Assembly (NCBI RefSeq): GCF_947499265.1
Contig: NZ_CANMNK010000014.1
Span: forward strand, 1-57,209
Origin: an uncultured Roseobacter sp.
GTDB taxonomy: Bacteria; Pseudomonadota; Alphaproteobacteria; Rhodobacterales; Rhodobacteraceae
Reading direction: 5' to 3'
DNA: 57,209 nt
The notes beneath the pieces were generated by a model. It did not search any database. It saw only the letters and a list, made by a program, of their open reading frames with translations, and was not told the DNA's origin. Below, in pieces: positions 1 through 9,490 of the stretch (positions are counted from its first letter, which is position 1; the number at the start of each line of letters is the position of its first letter). The position numbers were made by a program, and so were the translations under genes.

Positions 1-77
1 GCTGAGACTGCTGAGACTGCTGAGACTGCTGAGACTGCTGAGACTGCTGAGACTGCTGAGACTGCTGAGACTGCTGA
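1..77 (+). repeat. 9-bp tandem repeat, left contig end, identical to right end
   Basis: Eight perfect units of gctgagact followed by gctga, diverging at base 78. The same 77 bases close the window at 57133-57209. In the tape-measure frame each unit reads Ala-Glu-Thr, so copy changes would keep the frame. Identical ends of this kind are what a graph assembler leaves when a contig starts and stops in the same repeat. The true number of units is therefore probably higher than seen here. Confidence 0.95.
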
Positions 78-1953
78 TCGGACAGCCTCCCACACAAACT
101 CAAAAACACGCTCCGAAAACTCGCCATCCTTGGCCGAAACGCGACCACGCAACCCAGTGGTCGATACGCCTGAACCGACTGCGCCAACGGCGGAAGATAC
201 AAGGCTGGCCGGTGATGGCGCTGGCCCCCGGCCCGGCAAGCCAGGCGACGGCAAGGGTGACGGATCTTTAGACAGTGCGCCGCGCAAAACTTTGGATCAC
301 TCCGGATCAGAAGAGGCCCCCACAGCTCTGAATGAAACGAGCCCCAGTTTAGGCAAATCGGGAGATTTGGAACACCCGGAGGCTTATGGCGACGACACCC
401 AGTCTATGGCGCGAGGGGCATCAGAGGATACAGCCCGCGATGATCGGCGAACCATCGCAACGCGCGATCTCAATCCAGGAGATACTGTTCCACCTAACCA
501 ATCTGTGGGTGCCTCGGCTCTGCGTGCCGTCGCGCCGACACTCAAGGCTGTCGCGGATGGTCTCGACGCAGAAAGTGGCCTTCACTGGCGCGCATTGTTC
601 GATTTGGTTTGGCAAGCCTTGCCAAGGGCTGATGTGGGGGCGCCGGAAGCCTCATTCGGGTACTCACCGTCAAGCGTCGCAACACCGCATCGCACGGGCA
701 GCGAAACCGAAGAGGCTTCGCCGATGTCTGAACCATCCATTGGGCCTCTAAGCGATCAAAACCTGGCACCGAAGGGCGACGCGCTGGGGACTGCGGATGA
801 TGCGGAAAATCGGCCCGCCGCGCAGCAAGCTGACCCTAAGACAAACCGCGAAGCGACCGCTTCGGACTCTGAACCCCAAAGCGCACCACTTGCGAAACCC
901 GACTTGTCCTTCGAACAAGACGGGGAGGACCCCAGTCCCCTTTCGGGTTCAGAAACAGAGCCGCGCACGTTGGATCCTGAGCAGGAATTGCCGGGCAGCG
1001 GGATGTCTTCTCCGACCCATACCCCGGATGCGAAGGCTCTAGATGGGGCGGAGACAGCCCATGACACCGCAGTCGAAGACACCTCAAGGGGCGCTAGATC
1101 CGAAAGCCACATTCACCCGTCTCATTCTGAAATGGAGCGCGCATACGCACAGGCGATTATGGCTCTGGTGACCGCCCCGCGCGGCCCTGACGATACGTTT
1201 GAGGCGTTCTTGGCGCAGCGATTGAGTGTCCTGTTTCCAGACACGCGCAATTTGCGCAAGGCGTTGCGGCAGGTCGCAGTACGGTTGAGCTACGCGGATG
1301 GTACGTATTCTCCAGCCTTGCGACACAGAGCGCTGTCTACGGTGGAAGCCCTTCTTGTGAACGCAAAGCGCGACAGAGCAAAAAGTGGCAGCGAATCCAA
1401 CGTTACAGACCCTGTAAAGCCCGTTTCGACAGAACCCGGACTAAGCTACCTTTCACAGCGCGGCGGTCTGGTTTTATTCCACCCGTTCCTGCCGCTTCTA
1501 TTCGAACGTCTGGACCTCTTGGATTCCAAACGACGGCTTCCAAAGCAGCATGTGCCCATCGCCAGACGCGCGCTGCAGTTGATTGGCGATCCGCAAGCCG
1601 TCGAAGATCAGCCCACCGATCCTGTTGAGAAACTGCTTTTGGGTCTGCCGCAAAACTGGGCGGCGCCAACAGGCAAGGTGGCGGAACCGCCTGACCTGGC
1701 TTTGATCAACAGCCTGCTTGCCTCGGTGATTGAGCGTTGGGGTGCGCTGGGGCAGACGTCACCAGACGGGTTGCGGGAGGCGTTTATCCGGCGCAACGCG
1801 ACGCTGCGCGCGCAGGAAGCCTCTTGGGTGCTGCGTGTTGAACGTGGCCCGTTTGATATGTTGCTTGATCAGTTGCCATGGAGCTTTGGGACAGTTGCCC
1901 TGCCCTGGATGCCTGAGCCCTGCACCGTGAATTGGAGGGAGCAAGATGGCTGA
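1..1953 (+). CDS. eCIS tape-measure protein, C-terminal part (continues from 55447)
   Basis: The frame is open from base 1 and continues the gene that runs off the right end. It starts with the Ala-Glu-Thr repeats, then about 350 residues of acidic, Pro/Ser/Thr-rich, probably disordered sequence, and ends in a folded domain of about 230 residues. That domain has the family pattern of contractile-injection-system tape-measure proteins (Afp14/Pvc14, CIS_TMP): GLVLFHPFLPLLFERL, a segment EKLLLGLP, then TSPDGLREAFIRRNATL and a closing LPWSFGTVALPWMP. A TTG codon at 130 could be mistaken for a start, but the protein is continuous across the contig junction. Joined with the other part it would be at least about 1212 residues. 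The family fixes tube length during particle assembly. The stop overlaps the start of the AAA+ gene at 1946 by 8 bases, which suggests coupling. Confidence 0.88.
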   Translation, partial: AETAETAETAETAETAETAETAETADRTASHTNSKTRSENSPSLAETRPRNPVVDTPEPTAPTAEDTRLAGDGAGPRPGKPGDGKGDGSLDSAPRKTLDHSGSEEAPTALNETSPSLGKSGDLEHPEAYGDDTQSMARGASEDTARDDRRTIATRDLNPGDTVPPNQSVGASALRAVAPTLKAVADGLDAESGLHWRALFDLVWQALPRADVGAPEASFGYSPSSVATPHRTGSETEEASPMSEPSIGPLSDQNLAPKGDALGTADDAENRPAAQQADPKTNREATASDSEPQSAPLAKPDLSFEQDGEDPSPLSGSETEPRTLDPEQELPGSGMSSPTHTPDAKALDGAETAHDTAVEDTSRGARSESHIHPSHSEMERAYAQAIMALVTAPRGPDDTFEAFLAQRLSVLFPDTRNLRKALRQVAVRLSYADGTYSPALRHRALSTVEALLVNAKRDRAKSGSESNVTDPVKPVSTEPGLSYLSQRGGLVLFHPFLPLLFERLDLLDSKRRLPKQHVPIARRALQLIGDPQAVEDQPTDPVEKLLLGLPQNWAAPTGKVAEPPDLALINSLLASVIERWGALGQTSPDGLREAFIRRNATLRAQEASWVLRVERGPFDMLLDQLPWSFGTVALPWMPEPCTVNWREQDG

Positions 1954-3301
1954 CGCCCAGGTACACCGCTTGCCTGACGCCGCACAGGTGACAGATCACG
2001 CCCGGGCCATCAGCGCGGAGCTGTCATGGCTGGCGCAGGTGATCGATGGTCGGCTGAAGCATTTTTTCGCCGGAACAGAGACTGAATTCGCATTGCAGTC
2101 CCCGCCCGATTTGCCGCCCGCATCGGCGTTGGCGCAGCTGATCAAACGCGCAAAGCTATCTCTGGAGGCGCGGTTGATATTGGCGCTGGCGATCGCGCCA
2201 CATGTGCATTCCTCCATTCTTGATCCCTTTTTTGTCAAAAACACGCCCATTGATCGCGTGTTTTCGCAGTTCGGGGGCATCATCAATGAAAATGCCTTCC
2301 ACCCCACGGCAGAAACGGCCCTGTTTCTGGTGGCCGGGTCGGACCCGACACAACGCATTCATGCGATGCATTATTTTGATGTCGATAACCCCTTGCGACA
2401 GGCGGCGGGGCTTGATCTTGGCACCACCTCCACCACGGTTTTTTCGGCCACGCTCCATCTTCCGGTGCACCGCGTTGTCGCCCTGTGCGAAGGATCCGCC
2501 CCAAAACCTGATTTTTCCCCAAGCTTTCCCGCCAAACGGCTCAAGACCGGGCTGGAGTGGGACGATCTCGCCCTGCCCCGTGATCTGCAACACAACCTGG
2601 GCCACATCATCGCCTGGTTGGAGAACAGGGAGCAGATTTTGGGTGACTGGGGCCTGTCGCGTCAATTGGGGGATGGCTTCAAGGCGCTTTTCTATGGTCC
2701 GCCCGGCACCGGCAAAACCCTGACCGCGTCGCTTTTGGGCAAACGCACCGGGTTGGACGTCTACCGCATCGACTTGTCGATGGTTGTCTCCAAATACATC
2801 GGCGAGACCGAGAAAAACCTCGGGCTTGTCTTTGACATGGCGGCGGAACGCGAATGGATCCTGTTTTTCGACGAGGCTGACGCGCTTTTTGGAAACCGTA
2901 CCGCGACGACCTCTTCCAACGACCGATATGCCAATCAGGAAGTCTCCTATCTGCTGCAAAGGATCGAGGATTGTCGCAGCCTTGTGATCCTTGCAACCAA
3001 CCTGCGTGGCAATATCGATGATGCGTTTTTCCGGCGCTTTCAGATGGCTCTGGGGTTCACCAGACCGGATCCGGAGCAGCGTCACAAGATCTGGTCAGGG
3101 CTGCTCGCACGCGTTCCCCTGGCCGACGACGTGGATGTGGACAAGATTGCGCAGGAACATGCGCTGGTTGGCGGATCAATCACCAATGTGGTGCGGCACG
3201 CAGCGATATCCGCCTTGCGGCGCAAGTCAGCGACGGTTTCCGCCAAGGATATCCGCAACGCAATCACAAGCGAAATGCGCAAAGAAGGACGTACAGCATG
3301 A
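1946..3301 (+). CDS. eCIS AAA+ ATPase (Afp15/Pvc15-like)
   Basis: A 451-residue AAA+ ATPase, of the usual size for the ATPase found in Afp/PVC-type loci and thought to act in particle assembly. The N-terminal 220 residues are a helical domain. Walker A is GPPGTGKT at residues 251-258, Walker B is ILFFDEAD, a sensor-1 Asn lies in ILATN, and an FFRRF segment carries the expected arginine finger. ATG 1946 has a good ribosome site (ggaggg) and lies inside the end of the tape-measure gene; the stop overlaps the next gene in ATGA. The family and its place after the tape measure match known eCIS order. Energy use in assembly is known of the family, not shown here. Confidence 0.93.
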   Translation: MADAQVHRLPDAAQVTDHARAISAELSWLAQVIDGRLKHFFAGTETEFALQSPPDLPPASALAQLIKRAKLSLEARLILALAIAPHVHSSILDPFFVKNTPIDRVFSQFGGIINENAFHPTAETALFLVAGSDPTQRIHAMHYFDVDNPLRQAAGLDLGTTSTTVFSATLHLPVHRVVALCEGSAPKPDFSPSFPAKRLKTGLEWDDLALPRDLQHNLGHIIAWLENREQILGDWGLSRQLGDGFKALFYGPPGTGKTLTASLLGKRTGLDVYRIDLSMVVSKYIGETEKNLGLVFDMAAEREWILFFDEADALFGNRTATTSSNDRYANQEVSYLLQRIEDCRSLVILATNLRGNIDDAFFRRFQMALGFTRPDPEQRHKIWSGLLARVPLADDVDVDKIAQEHALVGGSITNVVRHAAISALRRKSATVSAKDIRNAITSEMRKEGRTA

Positions 3302-6300
3302 CCCCGTTGATCCAAAGGCTGTTGGCTGTCTTTGCCCTTTTGATCAGCCTGCTCCCGATGGGAGCAAGCGCGCAGGAGCAGGAGAGCGACCAGAGCTTTT
3401 GCCAGGCCTTGTTCAGTTCCCTCTCCGCCACCGATCTGTTCGACATCAAGACCCGAACGGTTTTGCCTGAGACCCTGAAAGATGCGGATCAGGTCACGCT
3501 TTTTGCAACGATGCAGCGGGGGTTGGCAACGTCGCTGCAGGACGCCAACCCCTTGCTGACCGATAGTACCTGGGGAAGCTACACCAGGGGTGGTCTGGCC
3601 CGACTGTGCGCCGAGATACCCGGTTTGACGACGGAAAACGGCGCTGCTGAAACGGTGAAACTGGCCGTCGAATTTGGTGATTTGACCTCCTATGCGCCGC
3701 TTTGGCGCGGACGCTTGACGGCGGTTGATAATTTCGTCTCGCTGACACCGGCCGAGACCCCCGATCTGACGCTCCTGCGCCTTGCAGGCACGCCTGCCAT
3801 GACGGCAGTGGTGTTGCGGCCAAGCCTGAACGTTTCCTGTACCGGTCTTGCGGATGTTGCGCTGACCGATGATGCACAGGTGGCCTTTGACATTCTGGGG
3901 TTGGACGAGACACCAGAGGAGCTTTGTCAGGTCATTCCTGTTACGGGCGCGGGGACAAATTTTGTCGATGCGCTGGAGGCCTTTGGGCGGTTGGAGGCCG
4001 CCTTCCCCGGCGCGTTGGAGGATCTGCAAGACCCGGCTTTTGCGCGGTGGATGGCCAAGGATTTGCAGCGGCGCTTGTTCCTCTTGGCGGGCACAGAGCA
4101 CACGGTTTTGTCTCTGTTGCAGGAATTTGAGACGGTGAAAACCCCTGACGCGGTGGCCGGTGTCGCGGAAGATCCGCCATCCTGCACGGTGGTATCTCAG
4201 CCCAGCACTCAGACCTTTTTCAGCTTCGATCAGCCGCAACTGGATCTTCTGGTGCAGACCGTGGACATCGCCGGATTGCTGGCGCCCCTCGCCGAACAAA
4301 GCTTTACCAATGCAGATCTGCTCAACACGGCGATCCGCGATCTGCTCAAGGATGCGCTGGACCTCTGCGGGCTGGATAGGATCAGCCAGCTTGTGTTGAG
4401 CCCTGAACAGTTGGGCCTCAGGTATCAGCTTGATCCGGAGCGGGTCGCCGGGTTCCAGCTGAACCCAGATCTGATCGATAGCGCCCCCATTCTGGCGCCC
4501 CTCACCGGCGTCAAGGTGGCCAATCGCGATGATCTGATCGCCGGGCTTGAGGTGAACCTGTCCAATGCGCTGACCGACGCATTGAACGCGCAGATCGAGG
4601 CCGCGGCAGATTTGCTCAGCGGTGCGGCGGAGGAGGTGACGGATACGCTGGATGTGGCACGCGTCGATCCGGAGAACTTCGAACCACTTGAATTGCCGCC
4701 GCTGCTTGGGATCACCGATGCCAGTGTAACCGCCGCCTTGCAGACGCTGACCAACGAGGTCTTTGCCCAGGCCATCTATGACGGTCCCTTCATCGTTGGG
4801 ACAAATGTGGAACTGCTGAAAGCGGATGTCCGCGAACTGCTGCGCCCGCTTGTGCCCGATCAGGTCAATGAAATCGTGGCCCGCGACATGGCGCTGATCG
4901 ATGCGGCGATCAGCAGTGACTGGCAGCTCACACAGGATTTGCTAGACGGGATCGTCGCGCTGCCCGACGTCATTCGCGCCGCGGGCGATGCCACGGCGGT
5001 AAATCTCGAAGCGCGCATGCAAACCCTCTTGGGCATAACCTATCCGACCGAAAGGCTTTTTCGCGCAGCACTCGATACCATCCCGCCTGCGACCGGCCAG
5101 ACCGAAGATGCGCCACTTTCCAAGGAACTGGCGGCCCGGACTGTGGCCCTGGCCACGACACGGATCGAAAACACCGCGGATCCGCGTCTGACGGGCGATT
5201 TTGCCATTCCGAACTGCAATTGCATGCCTGAGCGGAACCTGCCCGGCAACAGCAATGTCTACGGCTTTTACCCCTTCTGGTTCTCTCCCCTTGCAGATGC
5301 TCCCGCTGAAAGCGAGGAGGTGCCGCCCGCCCCTGCCCCCATCGATTTCGGGCTGATCAGTCGGGTGGCATTCTACGGCTTGGAATTCAATTTCGAGTTT
5401 CCGGATGCTGCCGCGGGCGACCGGAACCTGCAGCTGAAAAATGTGACGCATTGGGTGAAGATGAAGCGCGACTTCATCAACAGCGCACACCGGCACCGCG
5501 CCGAAGTCGATCTCGCCTTTGATCTGCGCAACTGGGCGGAGTGGTCGGAGCGCGAGTTGTCTTATGCAATCGAGCGCATTGTGGATCAATCGGAGCCCAT
5601 CGAGCGGTTTCGCGACCACTCACTCAATGGCATCAGGGATGCAATCCCGACGCTTTTTGACACGATGCAACCGGATGGCGTCACCCTGATTTTCGAGGAT
5701 TATTCCGGTCGGCCCAATGACGATGTAAACGCCAGCAAAATGATCAGCATCATTGAGCAGGTGCAGAATGAAGTCAGCCAGCGCGGTCAGTCCGTGAACG
5801 TCGCTTTCGACTTCTCCCTGATCGATGTCTCCCCGAGCGAAGCGCTGATGAACGATCTGCGCGAATTGCTGATTGCCGGCGAAGATGGCGAGAAGACGGT
5901 CAACAAGATCCTCGTTTTCCTTGAACGGCCCACCACGGAGACCAAAAAGAACCTGCGCGCGCGCATGGACCACGGCGATTTTCGCGGCACGGAACGGTCC
6001 ACCGTGTTGCGCAGCATCATCCCGGTTCTGCCCCCTGCCGCGCATGAATTCGTGAAACAACGCCCGCTTGACGATCAGGACCCAGATCCGAACAAAGAGG
6101 CCTTCAGCCAGTTTGTCGATGACGTGGTTTATTTTCAGGATAACTTTGCAGGCATCGGTTTCTGGCCTGTCCCGCTGGTTGATGCGCCTGAAACGCCCAG
6201 ACTGGCCGAGATCATCGCGTCTGAATGGAACGCGCCGACCCTGCCCGCGGAACTGGCGATCATACAAGGCACCTTTGATCAGGTCTGCACCTGGTCCTGC

Positions 6301-6582
6301 CCAAGACGCGCCTATATCGCGTTGGTCACGATGGCCGTTTTTGCGGTGGTTGCCTTGCTCACATGGCGGTCCTTCTACAGCGGATTGGTGGATAAGATCG
6401 CGTTCCGTCTGGGGTTTGTGCGCATTGGGGTGGCGGGTATTCTGGCGATGCTGGTCATCCTGACCGTCTGTGACCATAAGGCGGTCTGGCCCCAGGTCTT
6501 CCTGATTGCGCTGATCCTTCTGCTTTTGCTCACGCTGTTGTTCAATTTCATCCAACGTGCCCGCAACGGTCCCAAACCCTAG
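3298..6582 (+). CDS. Large exported membrane-anchored protein with degenerate GH18-like segment, end of eCIS operon
   Basis: A 1094-residue protein of no family I can name with certainty. A signal peptide (residues 1-25, ending ASAQE) precedes about 620 mostly helical residues. From residue 655 the motif YGFYPFW resembles the first strand of glycosyl hydrolase 18 (chitinase-like) barrels, and DGVTLIFED at 793-801 sits where GH18 enzymes carry DGxDxDxE. Glu800 is kept, but the two motif Asp positions are Thr796 and Ile798, so normal chitinase activity is doubtful. Three hydrophobic segments follow (about 1003-1023, 1040-1060 and 1067-1088). The start overlaps the AAA+ stop in ATGA, so it is coupled to the injection-system operon. 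It could be a wall-binding or peptidoglycan-remodelling anchor or release factor; that is inference. The GH18 assignment rests on two motifs and needs a structure prediction. Confidence 0.75.
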   Translation: MTPLIQRLLAVFALLISLLPMGASAQEQESDQSFCQALFSSLSATDLFDIKTRTVLPETLKDADQVTLFATMQRGLATSLQDANPLLTDSTWGSYTRGGLARLCAEIPGLTTENGAAETVKLAVEFGDLTSYAPLWRGRLTAVDNFVSLTPAETPDLTLLRLAGTPAMTAVVLRPSLNVSCTGLADVALTDDAQVAFDILGLDETPEELCQVIPVTGAGTNFVDALEAFGRLEAAFPGALEDLQDPAFARWMAKDLQRRLFLLAGTEHTVLSLLQEFETVKTPDAVAGVAEDPPSCTVVSQPSTQTFFSFDQPQLDLLVQTVDIAGLLAPLAEQSFTNADLLNTAIRDLLKDALDLCGLDRISQLVLSPEQLGLRYQLDPERVAGFQLNPDLIDSAPILAPLTGVKVANRDDLIAGLEVNLSNALTDALNAQIEAAADLLSGAAEEVTDTLDVARVDPENFEPLELPPLLGITDASVTAALQTLTNEVFAQAIYDGPFIVGTNVELLKADVRELLRPLVPDQVNEIVARDMALIDAAISSDWQLTQDLLDGIVALPDVIRAAGDATAVNLEARMQTLLGITYPTERLFRAALDTIPPATGQTEDAPLSKELAARTVALATTRIENTADPRLTGDFAIPNCNCMPERNLPGNSNVYGFYPFWFSPLADAPAESEEVPPAPAPIDFGLISRVAFYGLEFNFEFPDAAAGDRNLQLKNVTHWVKMKRDFINSAHRHRAEVDLAFDLRNWAEWSERELSYAIERIVDQSEPIERFRDHSLNGIRDAIPTLFDTMQPDGVTLIFEDYSGRPNDDVNASKMISIIEQVQNEVSQRGQSVNVAFDFSLIDVSPSEALMNDLRELLIAGEDGEKTVNKILVFLERPTTETKKNLRARMDHGDFRGTERSTVLRSIIPVLPPAAHEFVKQRPLDDQDPDPNKEAFSQFVDDVVYFQDNFAGIGFWPVPLVDAPETPRLAEIIASEWNAPTLPAELAIIQGTFDQVCTWSCPRRAYIALVTMAVFAVVALLTWRSFYSGLVDKIAFRLGFVRIGVAGILAMLVILTVCDHKAVWPQVFLIALILLLLLTLLFNFIQRARNGPKP

Positions 6583-6693
6583 CTTTAGTGGCCTAGCAGC
6601 GCGCAATCCCTGGCGGGCAATGCCACGCTCGCGTGTCATCGAAAATCTGCTAGCCTGATGGTGTCCGGATGTTTCGAACCGCTGGAGAGCCGC

Positions 6694-7743
6694 ATGTCGC
6701 TGACAGAAAAACCCGCAATCACGCCTGAACGCCTCGCGTTTTATGAGAAGATCGACAAGGAAGCCTTCACCCCGCTCTGGGAAGTCATGTCGAGCATCAT
6801 CACCCCGGAGCCCAAGAGCGATTGCCATCCGCATCTCTGGAGGTTCGCCGATGCGAAAGCGCATTTACTGGAAGCAGGTGGCCTGATCAGCGCCAAGGAG
6901 GCGGGGCGGCGCGTTCTGATCCTCGAAAACCCCGGGCTGCGCGGGACCTCAAAGATTACCACATCGCTTTATGCTGGGCTGCAACTGGTCATGCCGGGGG
7001 AGGTTGCGCCAGCACATCGTCACAGCCAGACGGCATTGCGGTTCGTGCTGGATGGGTCCGGCGCGCATACCGCCGTCAACGGAGAGCGGACCGAGATGCG
7101 GTACGGCGATTTTGTCATCACGCCGCCCAATGCATGGCATGATCACGGAAACGAAACGCATGAACCGATGATCTGGCTCGATGGGTTGGACATTCCGCTG
7201 GTGTCCTTTTTCGATGCGTCTTTTGCGGAAGGGTTCGAGGCAGAGGCACAACCGGTAACGCGGGAAACGGGTGACAGTCTGGCGCGATTTGGAGCTAATA
7301 TGCTGCCGGTCGACTTCGAGACAAAATCCGCGGCCTCACCACTCTTCAACTATCCTTACGAACGCTCTCGGGCAGCTTTGGAAAAGATGAAAGAGCAAGC
7401 GGATTGGGATCCCTGCCACGGGTTGAAAATGCGCTATGTGAACCCGCTTGATGGTGGGTATGCGATGCTGACGATGGCAACCTTCCTGCAGCTTCTGCCG
7501 AAGGCATTCCAAACGGCGGCCTATCGCGCCACGGATGCAACCGTCTTCACTGTTGTCGAAGGGACCGGGCGCAGCACCATCGGTGACAAGACCTATGAAT
7601 GGGGTCCAAAGGACATCTTCGTTGCGCCCTCGTGGCACTGGATCAGGCATGAAGCCGATGAAGAGACGGTAATTTTCTCCTACTCGGACAGGGCCGCGCA
7701 AGAGAAGCTGGGCCTTTTCCGCCAGGATCGCGGCAACAATTGA
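6694..7743 (+). CDS. Gentisate 1,2-dioxygenase-like double-cupin protein
   Basis: A 349-residue bicupin of the gentisate / 1-hydroxy-2-naphthoate dioxygenase family, which opens the ring of gentisate to maleylpyruvate using Fe(II). The first cupin has the metal ligands His108 and His110 in PAHRHSQTALRFVL and His149/His151 in AWHDHGNE. The second cupin (about residues 255-340) is a remnant-type fold without the full ligand set, as is usual. I chose ATG 6694 because ggag lies just upstream; an ATG at 6658 in the same frame adds 12 residues but has no good ribosome site. The usual partners, maleylpyruvate isomerase and fumarylpyruvate hydrolase, are not in the window, so the substrate is uncertain. 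The next gene follows after 15 bases. Confidence 0.85.
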   Translation: MSLTEKPAITPERLAFYEKIDKEAFTPLWEVMSSIITPEPKSDCHPHLWRFADAKAHLLEAGGLISAKEAGRRVLILENPGLRGTSKITTSLYAGLQLVMPGEVAPAHRHSQTALRFVLDGSGAHTAVNGERTEMRYGDFVITPPNAWHDHGNETHEPMIWLDGLDIPLVSFFDASFAEGFEAEAQPVTRETGDSLARFGANMLPVDFETKSAASPLFNYPYERSRAALEKMKEQADWDPCHGLKMRYVNPLDGGYAMLTMATFLQLLPKAFQTAAYRATDATVFTVVEGTGRSTIGDKTYEWGPKDIFVAPSWHWIRHEADEETVIFSYSDRAAQEKLGLFRQDRGNN

Positions 7744-7758
7744 CGATAGGACTACCTT

Positions 7759-8727
7759 ATGAGCAGCGCGCCCGTTGTTATTCTGCACACGGAAAATCCG
7801 GACCCGGCATTGCAGATCGCCACCGCCGCGCATCCTGATCTGGAGATCCATACCTGCGATTCATACGCCGCTTTGCCGCAGATGATTGCGGATAATGCTG
7901 CCGAGGTGGTCTATTCCGTGCGCTTTGCCGGCACGCCTGGCTTTCCCCGCGACGCCACTGTGAACAGCGCGACGATCCGCTGGTTGTCTGTTGGGGGGTC
8001 GGGCACGGATCATCTGGGCACATGGGACAGCAAACGGCTGACCGTGACCAATGCAGGGGGGGTCGCGGCGGATATGATGGCCGAATACACGCTAGGCGCG
8101 ATGCTGCATTTCTCACTGGACCTACCGGGGTTCAAGCGCGCGCAAAAGGAACGCCATTGGAGCGCTGGAAAGGTTGAACCCATTGCAGGCAAAACCATTC
8201 TCATCGTTGGTTTGGGAAGGACCGGGCAGGCTATTGCGCAGCGGTGCAAAGCCCTCGGGCTGAGGGTTTTAGGGGTGCGTGCACGCCCCGCGCCGCTCGA
8301 CCACGTTGATGTGGTGCAGGGCATGGCAGATCTGCCAGATCTTTGGCCGCAAGCGGATTTTATTGCGGTGTGCGTGCCGCTACTGGACAGCACCCTTGGC
8401 ATGATTGACGCCACAGCGATCAAGATGATGAAACGCAACGCGGTTCTGATAGATGTATCCCGCGGGGGCGTTGTCGATCAGAAGGCACTGGCGCAGGCGC
8501 TTCAGAAAAACGCGCTCAAAGGAGCGGCCCTGGATGTATTCGAAACAGAACCATTGCCCGAGGACAGCCCGTTCTGGGAGATGCCGAATGTCATCGTAAC
8601 CCCGCATTGTGCCTCCGTGTATGACGGCTGGGATCTGAAGTCGGTGCGCATGTTTTGCGACAACCTGACGAGATACCGGCGCGGCACACCGCTATTGAAC
8701 ATCGTTGATCCCGTACGCGGGTATTGA
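7759..8727 (+). CDS. D-2-hydroxyacid dehydrogenase, NAD(P)-binding
   Basis: A 322-residue member of the D-isomer-specific 2-hydroxyacid dehydrogenase family, cytosolic. The NAD(P) loop is GLGRTGQA. The catalytic triad is visible as Arg in DVSRGGVVD, Glu in DVFETEPLP and His in VTPHCAS. It most resembles the glyoxylate/hydroxypyruvate reductase branch, but the substrate cannot be fixed. It starts 15 bases after the cupin gene, so the two probably form one transcript. The combination suggests reduction of a 2-oxoacid formed by ring cleavage or by the neighbouring aminotransferase. Confidence 0.88.
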   Translation: MSSAPVVILHTENPDPALQIATAAHPDLEIHTCDSYAALPQMIADNAAEVVYSVRFAGTPGFPRDATVNSATIRWLSVGGSGTDHLGTWDSKRLTVTNAGGVAADMMAEYTLGAMLHFSLDLPGFKRAQKERHWSAGKVEPIAGKTILIVGLGRTGQAIAQRCKALGLRVLGVRARPAPLDHVDVVQGMADLPDLWPQADFIAVCVPLLDSTLGMIDATAIKMMKRNAVLIDVSRGGVVDQKALAQALQKNALKGAALDVFETEPLPEDSPFWEMPNVIVTPHCASVYDGWDLKSVRMFCDNLTRYRRGTPLLNIVDPVRGY

Positions 8728-8752
8728 GCCTGCGCCACGCGCTTAGCGTCCT

Positions 8753-9490
8753 TTACAGACGATCAAACAGCCGCCCCGGCGCGTTAGAATGACAAGGCAG
8801 GTCCAACGCCTGCGTGATCGCGAAGATCATCGCCTGGTTGGAAGTGACCACCGGCTTGGCGAGCCTTGCTTCGATCCGTGCAATTGCCTCAACCGACCGC
8901 ATATCGGTGCAGGAGAGAACAATCGCCTGCGCCTGTGGGTGATCTGCCTGCAGGGCAAGGTCATAGACCTCCGAGGGTGTCAGCGCACCCTGCCCGTAGT
9001 TTCCAAGATCGCGCCCGATATCGACACGCTGAACAACGTCGACGCCCTCTTGAGCCAAAAATGCAATCGCCTGATCGTTGATGTCGCCGACGTAGGGCGA
9101 TGCAAAACCAACCCGCGTGATGGCCAGAGCGTTCAGCGCGATGATCAGCGACCCCGCAGCTGTAAAGGACAGCGCACCGGAGAGCTCCGCGATCCGTGTC
9201 GCAAGTTCGCGATCAAAGGTACGCCCGTGTGTCAGCGTCGCCGAGGTGCAGCCATAGAGCACCGCCGCCGGGCGGACACCGGAAATCAAGCGCAGGTTTT
9301 CCGAAATATCGGAAGCGCCGAGCCCAGCCATCTGATCGGAACCGGGTATTTCATTGATGTCGTACCCCCCCATTCGTTCGAAATGCACGGTGCAGCCGGG
9401 CGGGCACAGCGCCATCATATCCGGCTCCAGATTGCAGTTGGTAAAGGGCACAAGCACCCCGATTTTTGGCCCGGTGCGATCACTTTTCAT
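8753..9490 (-). CDS. Asp/Glu racemase superfamily protein (maleate isomerase / arylmalonate decarboxylase-like)
   Basis: A 245-residue protein with the two-cysteine pattern of the Asp/Glu racemase superfamily: Cys81 in LYGCTSATLTHG and Cys194 in VLSCTDMRS. The first motif and the N-terminal stretch IGVLVPFTNCNLEPDMM are typical of the maleate cis-trans isomerase / arylmalonate decarboxylase branch. The ATG at 9490 lies inside the end of the aminotransferase gene, an 11-base overlap; an upstream in-frame ATG at 9520 lies deeper in that gene and is less likely. It is the last gene of the minus-strand hydantoinase operon, which fits a role in racemising or isomerising an intermediate of that pathway. 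The substrate is unknown. Confidence 0.8.
   Translation of the reverse strand: MKSDRTGPKIGVLVPFTNCNLEPDMMALCPPGCTVHFERMGGYDINEIPGSDQMAGLGASDISENLRLISGVRPAAVLYGCTSATLTHGRTFDRELATRIAELSGALSFTAAGSLIIALNALAITRVGFASPYVGDINDQAIAFLAQEGVDVVQRVDIGRDLGNYGQGALTPSEVYDLALQADHPQAQAIVLSCTDMRSVEAIARIEARLAKPVVTSNQAMIFAITQALDLPCHSNAPGRLFDRL

Noticed and set aside
1..77. CRISPR array from the short end repeats
   Set aside because: Units are 9 bases with no spacers, lie in a coding frame and no cas genes are present.
130..1953. Separate gene starting with TTG at 130
   Set aside because: The frame is open to base 1 and continues the right-end gene; the domain split fits one tape-measure protein.
3082..4299. Long open frame on the minus strand opposite 3298-6582
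   Set aside because: No recognisable domain or ribosome site; the composition is that of an antisense shadow.
5620..6864. Minus-strand frame at the end of the eCIS operon
   Set aside because: It covers the opposite strand of two supported plus-strand genes and shows no protein family.
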